Of a stretch of DNA of 64,000 nt, positions 54,772-64,000 are shown piece after piece. Under the pieces are notes generated by a model. That model was not told where the DNA came from, searched no databases, and saw only the letters and a list, made by a program, of their open reading frames with translations. The stretch covers positions 1 through 64,000 of the forward strand of contig PERL01000006.1 of the NCBI GenBank assembly GCA_002928735.1. Direction: 5' to 3'. Each line of letters opens with the position of its first letter. Position 1 is the first letter of the stretch. A program made the position numbers and the translations under genes. The stretch is from Hyphomicrobium sp. (GTDB lineage: Bacteria; Pseudomonadota; Alphaproteobacteria; Rhizobiales; Hyphomicrobiaceae).

Positions 54772-55518
54772 ATGATCACGTCGAATTCCAAAGCCAGCAC
54801 CGTCACAGACCGGCAGTTTGCCCCGTCGTTGCGGATCGCTGTCGCCGCCCTTCTCACGGTCTCGCTTGCGGGCTGCAAGACACTCGAGAACCAGACCCGG
54901 GTTGCCGGCTGGGAACTGACGTCTCCAACAGAGCGTCACCCCATCCTGGTCTCGCAGCAGCCTGAAACGCTGACCATCGCAGTGCCGCGCGGGGCCAACG
55001 GATTGTCGGCATCCCAGCGAGCCGATGTCATGAGCTTTGCTCAGTCAGCTCGCATGACTGATGCCGGCAACACGCGATTGGTGATCCAGGCTCCGAGTGG
55101 CTCATCCAATGAAACGGCGGCCATCGCCGCGGTTCACGATGCCGGTGCGCTGCTGAAGGAGACCGGCTTTACGGAATCCAACATCAACATCGAACCGTTC
55201 GACGCATCCGGCCAGTCGTCGCCGCCGGTGAAATTGAGCTTTCTGCGCTTCGTGGCCGAAGGTCCGGAATGCCGCAAATTCCCGACCAACCTAGCTCACG
55301 AGCCGCGCAATCTTCCCGCACCCAACCACGGGTGTAACGCGCAGAAGAACCTTGCCGCGATGGTTCTCAATCCGTCCGATCTTCTCGGGCCGCGCAAGTC
55401 TGAATCGCGGACCGCAGAGCGCCGCCTGGAAACCTGGCAGAAGTACATCAAGGGTGAAGCCAGCGGCGCCGACAAGAGCGCGGACGAAAAAGTTCAAACT
55501 GACGGCGGCGGCGAATAA
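54772..55518 (+). CDS. cpaD: Pilus lipoprotein CpaD
   Basis: A 248-residue lipoprotein with lipobox LAGC35 (VSLAGCKTLEN). The CpaD pattern includes DVMSFAQSARMTDAG, FLRFVAEGPECRKFPTNLAH, PNHGCNAQKNLAAMVLNPSDLLGP. It stabilises the secretin. An upstream GTG at 54745 overlapping cpaC is possible. Confidence 0.93.
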   Translation: MITSNSKASTVTDRQFAPSLRIAVAALLTVSLAGCKTLENQTRVAGWELTSPTERHPILVSQQPETLTIAVPRGANGLSASQRADVMSFAQSARMTDAGNTRLVIQAPSGSSNETAAIAAVHDAGALLKETGFTESNINIEPFDASGQSSPPVKLSFLRFVAEGPECRKFPTNLAHEPRNLPAPNHGCNAQKNLAAMVLNPSDLLGPRKSESRTAERRLETWQKYIKGEASGADKSADEKVQTDGGGE

Positions 55519-55536
55519 AGGCAGGGGTCTACCAAC

Positions 55537-56844
55537 ATGATTCGGCAAACCAATACCAACCTGGCGTCATCCGATGTCGACGCTGGCTACGAAATCGATC
55601 TTCCAATCGACGGTTCGAACGATGCCAGCCTGCAGCGTGCGCGTCCGATCCCGCGTATTTCGATCCAGGCGTTTTGCGAAAACAACAATATGGCGAACGT
55701 GGTGCAAACCGCGTCCGAAGACCGCCGGCTGAGCAAAGCGCACGTCAGCGTCCACATGGGCGGCGCCACCGCGGCCGTGCAGCATTACCAGGAAAGCCCG
55801 ACCCCGAACCTCATCGTTGTGGAAAGCTCGCTGCCCCGTCAGCAGCTCCTCGGCGAACTGGACCGGTTGGCCGAGTGCTGCGATCCCGGCACCAAAGTGA
55901 TCGTGACTGGCCACGTCAATGACGTGATCCTCTATCGCGAACTCCTCAAGCGCGGTGTGAGCGAATATCTCGTTGCGCCGATCACCGCTCCCCAGCTCAT
56001 GGAGAGCCTGTCCAACCTTTACAACGATCCTGAATCCGACCCGGTCGGCCACGTCTATTCCTTCATCGGCGCCAAGGGTGGCGTCGGCTCGTCGACCATC
56101 TGTCACAACGCCGCCTGGACGCTGTCCAAAGCCCTGCAGTCGAACGTGATCATCGCCGATCTCGATCTCGCCTTCGGCACCACGGGTCTCGATTTCAACC
56201 AGGATCCCGTCCAAGGCATCGCCGAAGCTCTGGCCACGCCTGAACGCCTCGACGAGGTGCTGCTCGATCGCCTTCTCACCAAATGCTCCGAGCACCTGTC
56301 CATCTTCGCCGCCCCCGTCGTGCTCGACCGCGACTACGAAATCACGCCCGACGGCTGCGATATGGTCATCGACGTCGCCCGCCAGAACGTCCCTTATGTC
56401 GTGGTCGACCTCCCGCACGGCTGGTCCCCCTGGACCAAACGGGTTCTTCTGCAATCCGACGAAGTGGTCATCACTGCCGCGCTCGATCTCGCCAATCTAC
56501 GCAACGCCAAGAATATCGTCGAACTTCTTAAGCAGTCGCGCGCCAACGACAGCCCGCCTCAGCTCATCATCAACATGGCGAACATGCCCAAGCGCCCGGA
56601 AATTGCCCTCAAGGAATTCGAGGACGCTCTCGGCATCAAGGCCCTCGCGGTTATCGATTTCGACCCCGAAACGTTCGGTCAGGCCGCCAACAACGGCCAG
56701 ATGATTGAAGAGCTCAACGATCGCGCCAAGGCGGCACCGGTCTTCCGCGACCTCGCCATGACGCTCGCACATCGCAAGGAAGTGAAGGTCGAGAAGAAGT
56801 CGGCCCTCGCTCCCCTGCTCGAAAAGCTGAAACTGAAGCGTTAA
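55537..56844 (+). CDS. cpaE: Pilus assembly ATPase-like protein CpaE (TadZ)
   Basis: A 435-residue protein with an N-terminal receiver-like domain (VIVTGHVNDVILYRELLKRGVSEYLVAP) and a MinD-type P-loop at 178-187 (GAKGGVGSSTICHN). It localises the pilus machine to a cell pole. 18 bases after cpaD. Confidence 0.94.
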   Translation: MIRQTNTNLASSDVDAGYEIDLPIDGSNDASLQRARPIPRISIQAFCENNNMANVVQTASEDRRLSKAHVSVHMGGATAAVQHYQESPTPNLIVVESSLPRQQLLGELDRLAECCDPGTKVIVTGHVNDVILYRELLKRGVSEYLVAPITAPQLMESLSNLYNDPESDPVGHVYSFIGAKGGVGSSTICHNAAWTLSKALQSNVIIADLDLAFGTTGLDFNQDPVQGIAEALATPERLDEVLLDRLLTKCSEHLSIFAAPVVLDRDYEITPDGCDMVIDVARQNVPYVVVDLPHGWSPWTKRVLLQSDEVVITAALDLANLRNAKNIVELLKQSRANDSPPQLIINMANMPKRPEIALKEFEDALGIKALAVIDFDPETFGQAANNGQMIEELNDRAKAAPVFRDLAMTLAHRKEVKVEKKSALAPLLEKLKLKR

Positions 56845-56856
56845 GGATCAATAGGC

Positions 56857-58356
56857 ATGTTCGGCAGGCGTTCCACTGAAGGCGCACAACCCCCGCGCCG
56901 CGTCGCACCTCAGGCCCAACCGGCTACTGCAGCTTCTGCAGCTGCGCCAGCAGCTCCTGCGCAAACGCGCGCCGCTGAAGCGGCGCCGGCCCCCGCTGCC
57001 GCCCGTCCAGCTCCCGAGCCGGTCGAGCAGCAACGCCGCCATTCGGAAGAGTACTACGACGTCAAAACGACGGTCTTCAATGCCCTGATCGACACGATCG
57101 ACCTGACGCAGCTCGCCAAGCTCGACGCCGCAGCCGCGCGCGAAGAAATCCGCGACATCGTCAGCGAAATCATCCAAGTTAAAAACGTTGTGATGTCTAT
57201 CGCCGAGCAGGAAGAACTGCTCGAGGATATCTGCAACGACGTTCTGGGCTATGGTCCGCTCGAACCGCTTCTGGCGCGTGACGACATCGCCGACATCATG
57301 GTCAATGGCGCGTCCACGACCTTTATCGAAGTCAGCGGCAAGGTTCAAAAGACGTCGGTGCGCTTTGCCGACAACCAGCAGCTGATGAACATCTGCCAGC
57401 GCATCGTGAGCCAGGTCGGCCGTCGCGTAGACGAATCAAGCCCGATATGCGATGCCCGCTTGCCCGATGGCTCGCGCGTCAACGTCATCGCTCCGCCGCT
57501 CGCCATCGACGGGCCGGCCCTCACCATTCGTAAGTTCAAAAAGGATCGCCTCCGTCTCGACAACCTCGTCAAGTTCGGCTCGATCACGCCGGCCGGCAAG
57601 ACGGTTCTCGAAATCATCGGTCGCGTGCGCTGCAACGTCTTGATCTCAGGCGGAACGGGCTCGGGCAAAACCACTCTGCTCAACTGCATGACCGGTTGCG
57701 TCGATCACGACGAGCGCATCATCACCTGCGAGGACTCAGCCGAACTTCAGCTCCAGCAGCCCCACGTCGTCCGCCTGGAAACACGCCCGCCTAACCTTGA
57801 AGGCGAGGGCGAAATCACCATGCGCGACCTCGTCAAAAACTGCCTGCGTATGCGTCCCGAACGCATCATCGTCGGCGAAGTCCGCGGCCCTGAGGCATTC
57901 GACCTTCTTCAGGCGATGAACACCGGCCACGACGGCTCGATGGGTACGCTCCACGCCAACAGCCCGCGCGAAGCTATCAGCCGTCTGGAATCCATGATCA
58001 TGATGGGCGGCTACGCGCTTCCCGTCAAAACCATCCGCGAAATGATCTGCGGCTCGATCGACGTCATCGTCCAGGCATCCCGCCTCCGCGACGGCTCGCG
58101 TAAGATAACGCACATCACCGAAGTGCTCGGCATGGAAGACGAGACGGTCACGCTGCAAAATATCATTGTGTACGAAGTGACCGGTGAAGACGCCAACGGC
58201 AAGCTCATTGGCCGCCACCGGTCAACGGGTATTGCCCGTCCGCGCTTCTGGGATCGCGCCGAATACTACAAGGAAGAAACCCGTCTCGCGGATGCACTCG
58301 CATCGTCTGAAGTTCTCGACAGCCACGGTAACCCGCTGGGTGAAACACATGGCTGA
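56857..58356 (+). CDS. cpaF: Pilus assembly motor ATPase CpaF (TadA)
   Basis: A 499-residue secretion ATPase of the VirB11 type. The N-terminus is Ala/Pro-rich. Walker A is at 264-272 (SGGTGSGKT), followed by [20 protein letters not shown] and [19 protein letters not shown], and the His box. It drives pilus extension and retraction. Overlaps tadB by eight bases. Confidence 0.95.
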   Translation: MFGRRSTEGAQPPRRVAPQAQPATAASAAAPAAPAQTRAAEAAPAPAAARPAPEPVEQQRRHSEEYYDVKTTVFNALIDTIDLTQLAKLDAAAAREEIRDIVSEIIQVKNVVMSIAEQEELLEDICNDVLGYGPLEPLLARDDIADIMVNGASTTFIEVSGKVQKTSVRFADNQQLMNICQRIVSQVGRRVDESSPICDARLPDGSRVNVIAPPLAIDGPALTIRKFKKDRLRLDNLVKFGSITPAGKTVLEIIGRVRCNVLISGGTGSGKTTLLNCMTGCVDHDERIITCEDSAELQLQQPHVVRLETRPPNLEGEGEITMRDLVKNCLRMRPERIIVGEVRGPEAFDLLQAMNTGHDGSMGTLHANSPREAISRLESMIMMGGYALPVKTIREMICGSIDVIVQASRLRDGSRKITHITEVLGMEDETVTLQNIIVYEVTGEDANGKLIGRHRSTGIARPRFWDRAEYYKEETRLADALASSEVLDSHGNPLGETHG

Positions 58357-59353
58357 TCTGGGTCTGTCGGCTGACATCGTCGCGATTCTCGTCGGGCTCG
58401 CCGTGGGTGGGCTGATCTACGCGCTCAGCTATCCCTTCGTGTCGGGCGAAATTCTGGCCGCAAAACGTGTCGCCAGCGTCAGCGAGGCGCGGACCAAAAA
58501 ATCCGGGACCGGTCGCACGGTCGCCGATATCGCCGCACAGCGCAAGAAGCAGGTCACCGAATCTCTGAAAGATATGGAGAGCCGGTCGAAGTCGAGCCAG
58601 AAGGTGACGTTGCGGACCAAACTCGAACGTGCCGGCCTCGACACCGAACCACGCACCTTCTGGATTGCGAGTCTCATAACCGGCCTCTTAGTGGGCCTGT
58701 TGACCTTTGTATCGATGTCAGGCCCCTCCGCACTCTTTGCTTCGGTCGCGACGGCGATCGTCGGAGGCTTTGGTCTGCCTAACTGGTTCTTGAAGAGGCT
58801 CATCAATGGCCGCCAGAAGAAATTCCAAAGAGAACTCGCCAATGCGATCGATGTCGTCGTTCGCGGCGTAAAATCGGGTCTTCCATTAAACGAATGCCTT
58901 CAGATCATCGCGCGTGAAAGCCCTGAGCCGATTGCGGGCGAATTTCGTTATGTCGTAGAACAGATGCGCGTGGGTATTCCGTTGGGCGAGGCACTGGACC
59001 GCCTGATCGGCCGTATGCCCCTGGCGGAAGTTAAGTTCCTTGCGATCGTTATTGGTATTCAGCAGCAGGCAGGTGGCAACCTTTCTGAAGCGCTCGGTAA
59101 CCTCTCTAGCGTTCTCCGTGATCGCTTCCGCATGGAAATGAAGGTCAAGGCGCTGGCTGCGGAAGCCAAGGCGTCCGCGATGGTTCTGGCCTCGCTGCCG
59201 CCGTCGGTGATGCTGATGACGTACATGTCGGCCGCTGACTACATCATTCTGCTTTTCACGACGACGGCTGGCAATCTCATCCTCCTCGGAAGCGCAGCGT
59301 GGATGCTCTGCGGCGTGCTCGTTATGCGGAAGATGATCAACTTCAAGTTCTAG
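58349..59353 (+). CDS. tadB: Type II secretion F-type membrane protein TadB
   Basis: A 334-residue platform protein: N-terminal helix (LSADIVAILVGLAVGGLIYAL), two middle spans (FWIASLITGLLVGLLTFVSM and following), the F domain (AIDVVVRGVKSGLPLNECLQI; IAIVIGIQQQAGGNLSEALGNL) and C-terminal helices. The ATG 58349 overlaps the cpaF stop. Confidence 0.93.
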   Translation: MADLGLSADIVAILVGLAVGGLIYALSYPFVSGEILAAKRVASVSEARTKKSGTGRTVADIAAQRKKQVTESLKDMESRSKSSQKVTLRTKLERAGLDTEPRTFWIASLITGLLVGLLTFVSMSGPSALFASVATAIVGGFGLPNWFLKRLINGRQKKFQRELANAIDVVVRGVKSGLPLNECLQIIARESPEPIAGEFRYVVEQMRVGIPLGEALDRLIGRMPLAEVKFLAIVIGIQQQAGGNLSEALGNLSSVLRDRFRMEMKVKALAAEAKASAMVLASLPPSVMLMTYMSAADYIILLFTTTAGNLILLGSAAWMLCGVLVMRKMINFKF

Positions 59354-59396
59354 AACCGCGAGCAGCCGAGCAGCACCGCGCAGAAGGCAAAAAGAG

Positions 59397-60380
59397 ATGC
59401 AATCCTTCATCGACACGGTAATGAACCCCACTCTACTCGCCACAATGGCCGTAGCCGTTGCGGTCTTTGCCACGGTGATCACGCTCACGATGCCGCTTTT
59501 GCAACGCGATCGTCTCAATCAGCGCATGAAAGTCATGGCGATCGAGCGCGATAAACTACGCTCCGTGCGGCTTCAGGATTTGGCGTCCAAAGATCGCCTA
59601 GCCGGGCAGGCAAAGCTCCGCACGACGCCGAAAGGCTACATGCAGGCGATCGTCGAACGCTTCGACTTGCGCTCGCAGTTCGACAACGAGGAGGTCCGCA
59701 ACAAGCTCAAATCGGCAGGCTTGCGCGGACAGGCACCGCTCATCGCCTACATGTTTTTCCGTGTTGCGATGCCACCGATCGTGTTTTTGACCGCACTGTT
59801 CTACGTCTTTGCCGTTGCGGCCTTGGACTATCCGCCGATGATCAAAGTCGCGATGGCTGTTTGCGCTGGTGTGCTCGGCTTTTATCTCCCCAACGTGTTC
59901 CTCTCAAACCTCACTCAGAAGCGCCAGCAGTCGATCCGTCAGGCATTCCCCGACTGTCTCGACATGCTATTGATCTGCGTCCAATCGGGCATGTCGGTCG
60001 AATCAGCCTTTGGCAAGGTCGCCAAGGAAATCACCACGCAGTCATTGGAGCTTGGTGAAGAGTTGGCACTGACCACCGCAGAGTTGTCCTACCTTGGCGA
60101 ACGCCGCCATGCCTTCGAAAACCTTGGTAAGCGGACCGGCCTTCAGGGCGTCAAGTCCGTCGCAACCGCCCTCATCCAGGCCGAGCGGTACGGTACTCCG
60201 GTCAGCCAGGCACTTCGCGTAATGGCCAAGGAAAACCGTGAAATCCGCATGAGCGAGGCCGAACGCAAGGCCGCCTCCTTGCCGCCGAAGTTGACGGTAC
60301 CGATGATCTTGTTCTTCATCCCCGTGCTGTTCTGCATCATTCTCGGACCCGCAGCGATCCGTATCATGGAATACCAGTGA
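59397..60380 (+). CDS. tadC: Type II secretion F-type membrane protein TadC
   Basis: A 327-residue partner of TadB with the same F domain (FPDCLDMLLICVQSGMSVESAF; GVKSVATALIQAERYGTPVSQAL) and three to four spans. It follows tadB by 43 bases and closes the operon, followed by a terminator about 58 bases on. Confidence 0.93.
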   Translation: MQSFIDTVMNPTLLATMAVAVAVFATVITLTMPLLQRDRLNQRMKVMAIERDKLRSVRLQDLASKDRLAGQAKLRTTPKGYMQAIVERFDLRSQFDNEEVRNKLKSAGLRGQAPLIAYMFFRVAMPPIVFLTALFYVFAVAALDYPPMIKVAMAVCAGVLGFYLPNVFLSNLTQKRQQSIRQAFPDCLDMLLICVQSGMSVESAFGKVAKEITTQSLELGEELALTTAELSYLGERRHAFENLGKRTGLQGVKSVATALIQAERYGTPVSQALRVMAKENREIRMSEAERKAASLPPKLTVPMILFFIPVLFCIILGPAAIRIMEYQ

Positions 60381-60437
60381 TCGCGGCGCCTCTCGAAACG
60401 GCATACGTCGCGCGTTGCAAACCGTTGGTTCTGCGTC

Positions 60438-60473
60438 ACCCCGGTCATCTCGCTCGCGAGAGGCCGGGGTTTT
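60438..60473 (+). terminator. Intrinsic terminator after tadC
   Basis: CCCCGG pairs with CCGGGG around an inner CTCG/CGAG hairpin, followed by TTTTGC. It lies 58 bases after the tadC stop and separates the tad operon from the TerB-like gene. Confidence 0.75.
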
Positions 60474-60581
60474 GCTTATCCAACTTTGCGGGTCGATTTT
60501 AGGTCGCAGGACCTTGAATTTGCCCCCTGCGGATCGCACGTGCAGTCGATTGAACATTCAAAGGCCCACCCGCAGGACCTC

Positions 60582-60998
60582 ATGACCGATACATCACTGA
60601 CTCCCCAAGAAGCTCTGATTTTCGCGATGATCACGATTTCCGCAGTCGATCGCGAAATTTCCGACGAGGAATTGCGCCGCATTGGCTCGATCGTGTCGGA
60701 ATTGCCGCCCTTTGAGGGTTACAATCGCGATTGGCTCGTCAATGAGGCCCAGGCCTGTGGCCGCTATCTGGTCAAGCCCGATGGCCTTAACACCGTGCTT
60801 CAGCTCGTCAAAACTATTCTCCCGCGCCGTCTCTATGAAACAGCCTATGTGTTGGCTGCCGAAGTGGCCGCCAGCGATCTCGATGTCCGCGACGAGGAGA
60901 TCCGCTGCCTGGAATTGCTGGCCGAGACACTCGAACTCGATAAGCTGACGTGCGCCGCGTTAGAGCGTGCAGCGCGCGCCAGACATCAACGGGTATAG
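60582..60998 (+). CDS. TerB-like protein
   Basis: A 138-residue helical protein of the TerB tellurite-resistance/co-chaperone fold: LTPQEALIFAMITISAVDREISDEELRRIG and DLDVRDEEIRCLELLAETLELDK, with acidic, metal-binding-like DREISDEE. Single-domain relatives are stress or phage-defence related. Start ATG 60582 is chosen since the fold begins at once. It is downstream of the tad terminator and convergent with the next gene. Role unknown. Confidence 0.75.
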   Translation: MTDTSLTPQEALIFAMITISAVDREISDEELRRIGSIVSELPPFEGYNRDWLVNEAQACGRYLVKPDGLNTVLQLVKTILPRRLYETAYVLAAEVAASDLDVRDEEIRCLELLAETLELDKLTCAALERAARARHQRV

Positions 60999-61012
60999 AG
61001 ACATCAACGCGT

Positions 61013-61690
61013 CTAGCTGATGCCGCGGCTGCAGAATCGCGCGATGCCGTCGGCCGCAATCGCTAGCGCCGCATCGTGCGTTAGACCCGATGCCTTTCGC
61101 GGCTTGAGGTCGTGATCGCCGTCCTCGATCCACAGCATCTCGACTTGCGGCGGCAGGTGGAGCCGCCCAAATGCCTCCCGGCCGCCGAACGCATCGCGCG
61201 TGCCCTGCACAATCAAAGCCGGGCGCAACAGCCCTTCGATCACATCTGCTCGGCTTGATCCAGGTTTGCGGGGTGGAACAAGTGGAAATCCCAAGACCAC
61301 GATGCCGGCCACGGCCGGATCGCGATCCGCCGCCAGACAGGCAATTCGCCCGCCCATCGATTTGCCCCCCGCGAACAACTGCGCAGTGCGGCCAATCTCG
61401 GAACGCACCTCGCTGAGCGCCGTTCGATAGTCGTCAACCAACGTCTCGGCCCGCGGCGCCGGCCGCCGCGATCCGCCCGTCGATCGCGCCGCCATGTAGG
61501 GAAATTCGAACCGGTGCACCGTTATGTCCCGCTCATCCAAGAGCCCTGAAAGGTGCTCCAGGAAAGCGCTCTCCATTCCCGCCCCGGCGCCATGCGCTAA
61601 AACGAGATGCGTTCGGCGAACGATTTTTCCCGAGACCAGCCACCGCCGGGCCGGGGCCGCCAAATCCGACACGCTCGTCTTTTTTCCCAT
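61013..61690 (-). CDS. Alpha/beta hydrolase of the KANL3/Tex30 family
   Basis: A 225-residue hydrolase. HLVLAHGAGAGMESAFL is the oxyanion region, the nucleophile is the Ser of GGKSMGGRIA (GxSxGG), and the His is in DGDHDLKPRK. LVPPRKPGSSRADVIEGL and PALIVQGTRDAFG are family features. ATG 61690 fits the fold; the frame is open further. Substrate unknown. Confidence 0.85.
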   Translation of the reverse strand: MGKKTSVSDLAAPARRWLVSGKIVRRTHLVLAHGAGAGMESAFLEHLSGLLDERDITVHRFEFPYMAARSTGGSRRPAPRAETLVDDYRTALSEVRSEIGRTAQLFAGGKSMGGRIACLAADRDPAVAGIVVLGFPLVPPRKPGSSRADVIEGLLRPALIVQGTRDAFGGREAFGRLHLPPQVEMLWIEDGDHDLKPRKASGLTHDAALAIAADGIARFCSRGIS

Positions 61691-61825
61691 ATGATCAGTC
61701 AGTTCCCACCTTCGGCGCACTGCTGGCCTGCCATGGTCCTCGGCCGGGCGCGGACGCGTTAACCCAAGGGTCGCATTTTCGCCCACTCCCGGTCTAAACT
61801 GCACTCCGAACACAAGCGGGGTTGA

Positions 61826-63046
61826 ATGCGCAAACGTTTCGTCTCGATGGCAGTTCTCGCAGTGGCATGTGGCACGCTGCCTGCTGTCGCTTGGGCAAAC
61901 GACAGCGCGCAGTTCCCGTGGACCGGAGCTGCCGCCAAAGCCGCTGCCGCCGCCGCCACGCCGCCAACGGCAAAAGAGGGCGCCTCCCCTCCCGCGGTCA
62001 CGCCCGCTAAAGCCGCCAACGCGACGCCCGTTCCGGATGGCGGCACCGCGGCGCAGGCCGCAAGAGAAAATGCGGCGCCGCCCGCTGCTAAAGAAAATGC
62101 AGCACCGGTCATTCCCGCCAAGAAAATCTTCGGCGCCATGAAGGCGCCCGCCGATATGAAAGCGCGCGCCATTGGTGCTTATTCACGCGGCTGTCTGGCG
62201 GGCGCCAAAGCCCTGCCGATCGACGGCACCGCGTGGCAGGCGATGCGGCTATCCCGCAATCGCAACTGGGGCCATCCCAAGCTTATTGCGCTGCTCGAAA
62301 AGTACGCCGGCGAAGTGAAGGAAAAAGACGGTTGGCCAGGTCTCCTCGTCGGCGACATTTCGCAGCCGCGCGGCGGTCCGATGCTGACCGGCCATGCATC
62401 GCACCAGCTCGGCCTTGACGCCGACATCTGGTTCACGCCCATGCCCTCACGCCGCCTATCCAAGACAGAGCGCGAGAATCTCGCCGCCACCTCCATGCTC
62501 GCGTCCGACAACCTGTCTGTGAACAAGAAAGTCTGGGGCGACGGCCAGGTAAAAATCGTGCGCCGCGTTGCCTCCTACCCGGATGTCGAGCGCGTCCTCG
62601 TTCACCCCGCCATCAAAAAAGCGCTGTGCGAAGCTGGCGACACCGACCGCAAATGGCTCGCCAAAGTGCGCCCCTATTGGGGCCATTTCTATCACTTCCA
62701 TGTCCGCATCGGCTGCCCGCCAGACAGCCCGTCATGCACCAAGCAGGCTCCCATCCCCGGCGACGACGGCTGCGGCAAGGAACTCGACGATTGGTACAAA
62801 CTCCTGACAGCGCCGCCCAAGCCGAAGCCCCGCTCCGTCGAGCCCGTCAAACCCGTCAAGCCTAAGCCGCCGTTGACGCTCGCAGACCTGCCGGCCGAAT
62901 GCCGCGATGTCGTCGGCGATGATGCGGCGATTGAAACCGCGTCGCCACAGGGTAAATCGACCCCAGCGAAAGCCGTGCCCGCCCCGAAGACGGCCAACAC
63001 ACCTTCGGCACCGGCCAAGAAAACCAAGTCAGCCGGCACCGACTAG
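61826..63046 (+). CDS. mepA: Penicillin-insensitive murein endopeptidase
   Basis: A 406-residue periplasmic zinc metallopeptidase that cleaves D-Ala-mDAP crosslinks. Signal peptide (VSMAVLAVACGTLPAVAWA), then an Ala/Pro-rich linker (about 25-90), then the MepA fold: GCLAGAKALPIDGTAWQAM, QPRGGPMLTGHASHQLGLDADIW (metal ligands) and WGHFYHFHVRIGCP. The last 100 residues are a Lys/Pro-rich tail absent from the E. coli enzyme (about 274 residues). Confidence 0.92.
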   Translation: MRKRFVSMAVLAVACGTLPAVAWANDSAQFPWTGAAAKAAAAAATPPTAKEGASPPAVTPAKAANATPVPDGGTAAQAARENAAPPAAKENAAPVIPAKKIFGAMKAPADMKARAIGAYSRGCLAGAKALPIDGTAWQAMRLSRNRNWGHPKLIALLEKYAGEVKEKDGWPGLLVGDISQPRGGPMLTGHASHQLGLDADIWFTPMPSRRLSKTERENLAATSMLASDNLSVNKKVWGDGQVKIVRRVASYPDVERVLVHPAIKKALCEAGDTDRKWLAKVRPYWGHFYHFHVRIGCPPDSPSCTKQAPIPGDDGCGKELDDWYKLLTAPPKPKPRSVEPVKPVKPKPPLTLADLPAECRDVVGDDAAIETASPQGKSTPAKAVPAPKTANTPSAPAKKTKSAGTD

Positions 63047-63062
63047 TGTCGACGAGGCCCAC

Positions 63063-63725
63063 TCACGCAGCGCTAGTGACGCCCGTCGGCAGCGGACACG
63101 AAACGCCCGTCCCGCCAAGCCCGCAATATCCATGCGGAACCTTCGCCAGATATTGCTGGTGATAATCCTCCGCCCAATAGAACTCAGGCGCCGGCAGGAT
63201 TTCCGTCGTGATCCGCACGAACCCGGCCTCCGTCAGCCGCTGCTGATAAGCCGCGCGTGAGGCCTCTGCCATCGCCTGCTGCTCGGCGCCGAACGTATAG
63301 ATGCCTGACCGGTACTGCGTGCCGGTGTCTTTGCCTTGGCGATAGCCCTGTGTTGGATCGTGGCTCTCCCAGAAGGTTTTCAACAGCGCCGCAAAGCTGA
63401 TCTTCGCCGGATCGAACACGACCAGCACAACCTCGTTGTGCCCCGTCTTGCCCGTGCACACCTCGTCATACGTCGGGTTCGGGGTCAGCCCGCCCGCGTA
63501 GCCGACCGCAGTCACGACGATCCCATCGCCCAGCTGCCAGAACTTGCGCTCAGCCCCCCAAAAGCAGCCGAGCCCAAAGAGCACCATCTGGCTCCCCTCC
63601 GGATAAGGACCCTTCAACGGCCGTCCATTGACGAAATGATGCGTCGCGGTCGCCAGCGGCTCCGCCCGTCCGGGCAGCGCGGTCGCCGCCGTCGGCATCT
63701 CGGTCTTTTTGTGCTTGAAGAACAT
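63063..63725 (-). CDS. msrA: Peptide methionine sulfoxide reductase A
   Basis: A 220-residue enzyme repairing methionine-S-sulfoxide. Catalytic C54 is in LGCFWGAE; the resolving cysteines lie in the C-terminal [14 protein letters not shown] 63725 is by homology; the frame is open to 63791. It converges on mepA with 16 bases between. Cytoplasmic. Confidence 0.94.
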   Translation of the reverse strand: MFFKHKKTEMPTAATALPGRAEPLATATHHFVNGRPLKGPYPEGSQMVLFGLGCFWGAERKFWQLGDGIVVTAVGYAGGLTPNPTYDEVCTGKTGHNEVVLVVFDPAKISFAALLKTFWESHDPTQGYRQGKDTGTQYRSGIYTFGAEQQAMAEASRAAYQQRLTEAGFVRITTEILPAPEFYWAEDYHQQYLAKVPHGYCGLGGTGVSCPLPTGVTSAA

Positions 63726-63904
63726 CGCCGTTACCTCGAACTGAAACCTTGGGTCCATAGCGGAGCGTGGCCCGCCAACCCCGTCACCCACAATACTCCC
63801 GCCGGACGCTGGCGGTTTCGCTCCACCTTGCTAAACTCTGGGCAATGTCGCACGGCTCGGGCCCACTGGAACCCCGGGATTTGCCTGTATTCGGAGAGTT
63901 TCGC

Positions 63905-64000
63905 ATGACGGACGCCACGTCGCTCAGCCCGTCCCCCGCTGGTGCCACACCCGATATCGGCCCCAAGCCCGAGATGGCTCCCACATCTCAGTCTGCCCCG
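63905..64000 (+). CDS. Start of an unidentified gene (partial)
   Basis: An open frame from ATG 63905 continues to the window end, with GGAGAG about nine bases upstream. The 32 visible residues are Pro/Ser/Ala-rich (TDATSLSPSPAGATPDIGPK). Too short for a family call. Confidence 0.4.
   Translation, partial: MTDATSLSPSPAGATPDIGPKPEMAPTSQSAP

Noticed and set aside
1-64000. CRISPR arrays, insertion sequences, rRNA
   Set aside because: No regularly spaced repeats, transposase-like frames with terminal repeats, or rRNA-like sequence was seen.

Overview
The window reads as chromosomal DNA (not a plasmid or phage) of a GC-rich, methylotrophic alphaproteobacterium of the Hyphomicrobiales, most like Hyphomicrobium and its relatives. 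The pointers are a trimethylamine-to-methylamine oxidation cluster (Tmm, Tdm, Dmm subunits), an Irr-type Fur regulator beside fabA-fabB-fabI, a SAM-II riboswitch before metZ, a full ccoNOQP-GHIS set behind an FNR/FixK box, and a Caulobacter-style cpa/tad pilus locus. The genus is an inference; no rRNA is present.

Layout. 1-0.5 kb: end of pnp and its terminator. 0.57-2.5 kb: a phage tail-fibre-like pair (DUF2793 protein and a tail-assembly-like protein). 2.6-4.7 kb: rfbB and rfbD for dTDP-rhamnose. 4.7-10.6 kb: PilZ protein, a DUF4202-CbiX fusion, a 56-residue DUF2256 protein next to an iron-sulfur photolyase, a DUF486 membrane protein, and an ECF sigma/anti-sigma pair; then tRNA-Arg(CCT). 10.9-20.5 kb: sigma-54 promoter, ammonium transporter, a 59-residue membrane protein, then the methylated-amine operon (DmmA, ferredoxin reductase, haem N-demethylase, Tmm, Tdm, a second GcvT-like protein). 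20.5-26.9 kb: SH3 protein, Crp-like regulator, L,D-transpeptidase, YadA-like adhesin, murI.

26.9-27.8 kb is an AT-rich patch with two small divergent genes, one a ribbon-helix-helix protein. 27.8-31.3 kb: fabI, fabB, fabA and divergent irr. 31.4-33.2 kb: SH3 protein and a D-2-hydroxyacid dehydrogenase. 33.3-44.2 kb: hemN and a hemerythrin on one strand, the cbb3 oxidase operon with all assembly factors on the other. 44.2-51.5 kb: selO, a permuted papain-fold hydrolase, the metZ-apaG-argE operon behind a SAM-II riboswitch and two tandem terminators, and a double-length dCTP deaminase. 51.6-60.4 kb: cpaABCDEF-tadBC. 60.5-64 kb: TerB-like protein, alpha/beta hydrolase, mepA, msrA and the start of an unidentified gene.

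How it works together. The amine cluster predicts TMA to TMAO (Tmm), TMAO to dimethylamine plus formaldehyde (Tdm), and dimethylamine to methylamine plus formaldehyde (Dmm); GcvT-fold domains may pass the one-carbon unit to tetrahydrofolate. The ammonium transporter with a nitrogen-type promoter suggests the amines also serve as nitrogen sources. The cbb3 oxidase, anaerobic HemN, hemerythrin and FNR-type site form a low-oxygen respiration block.
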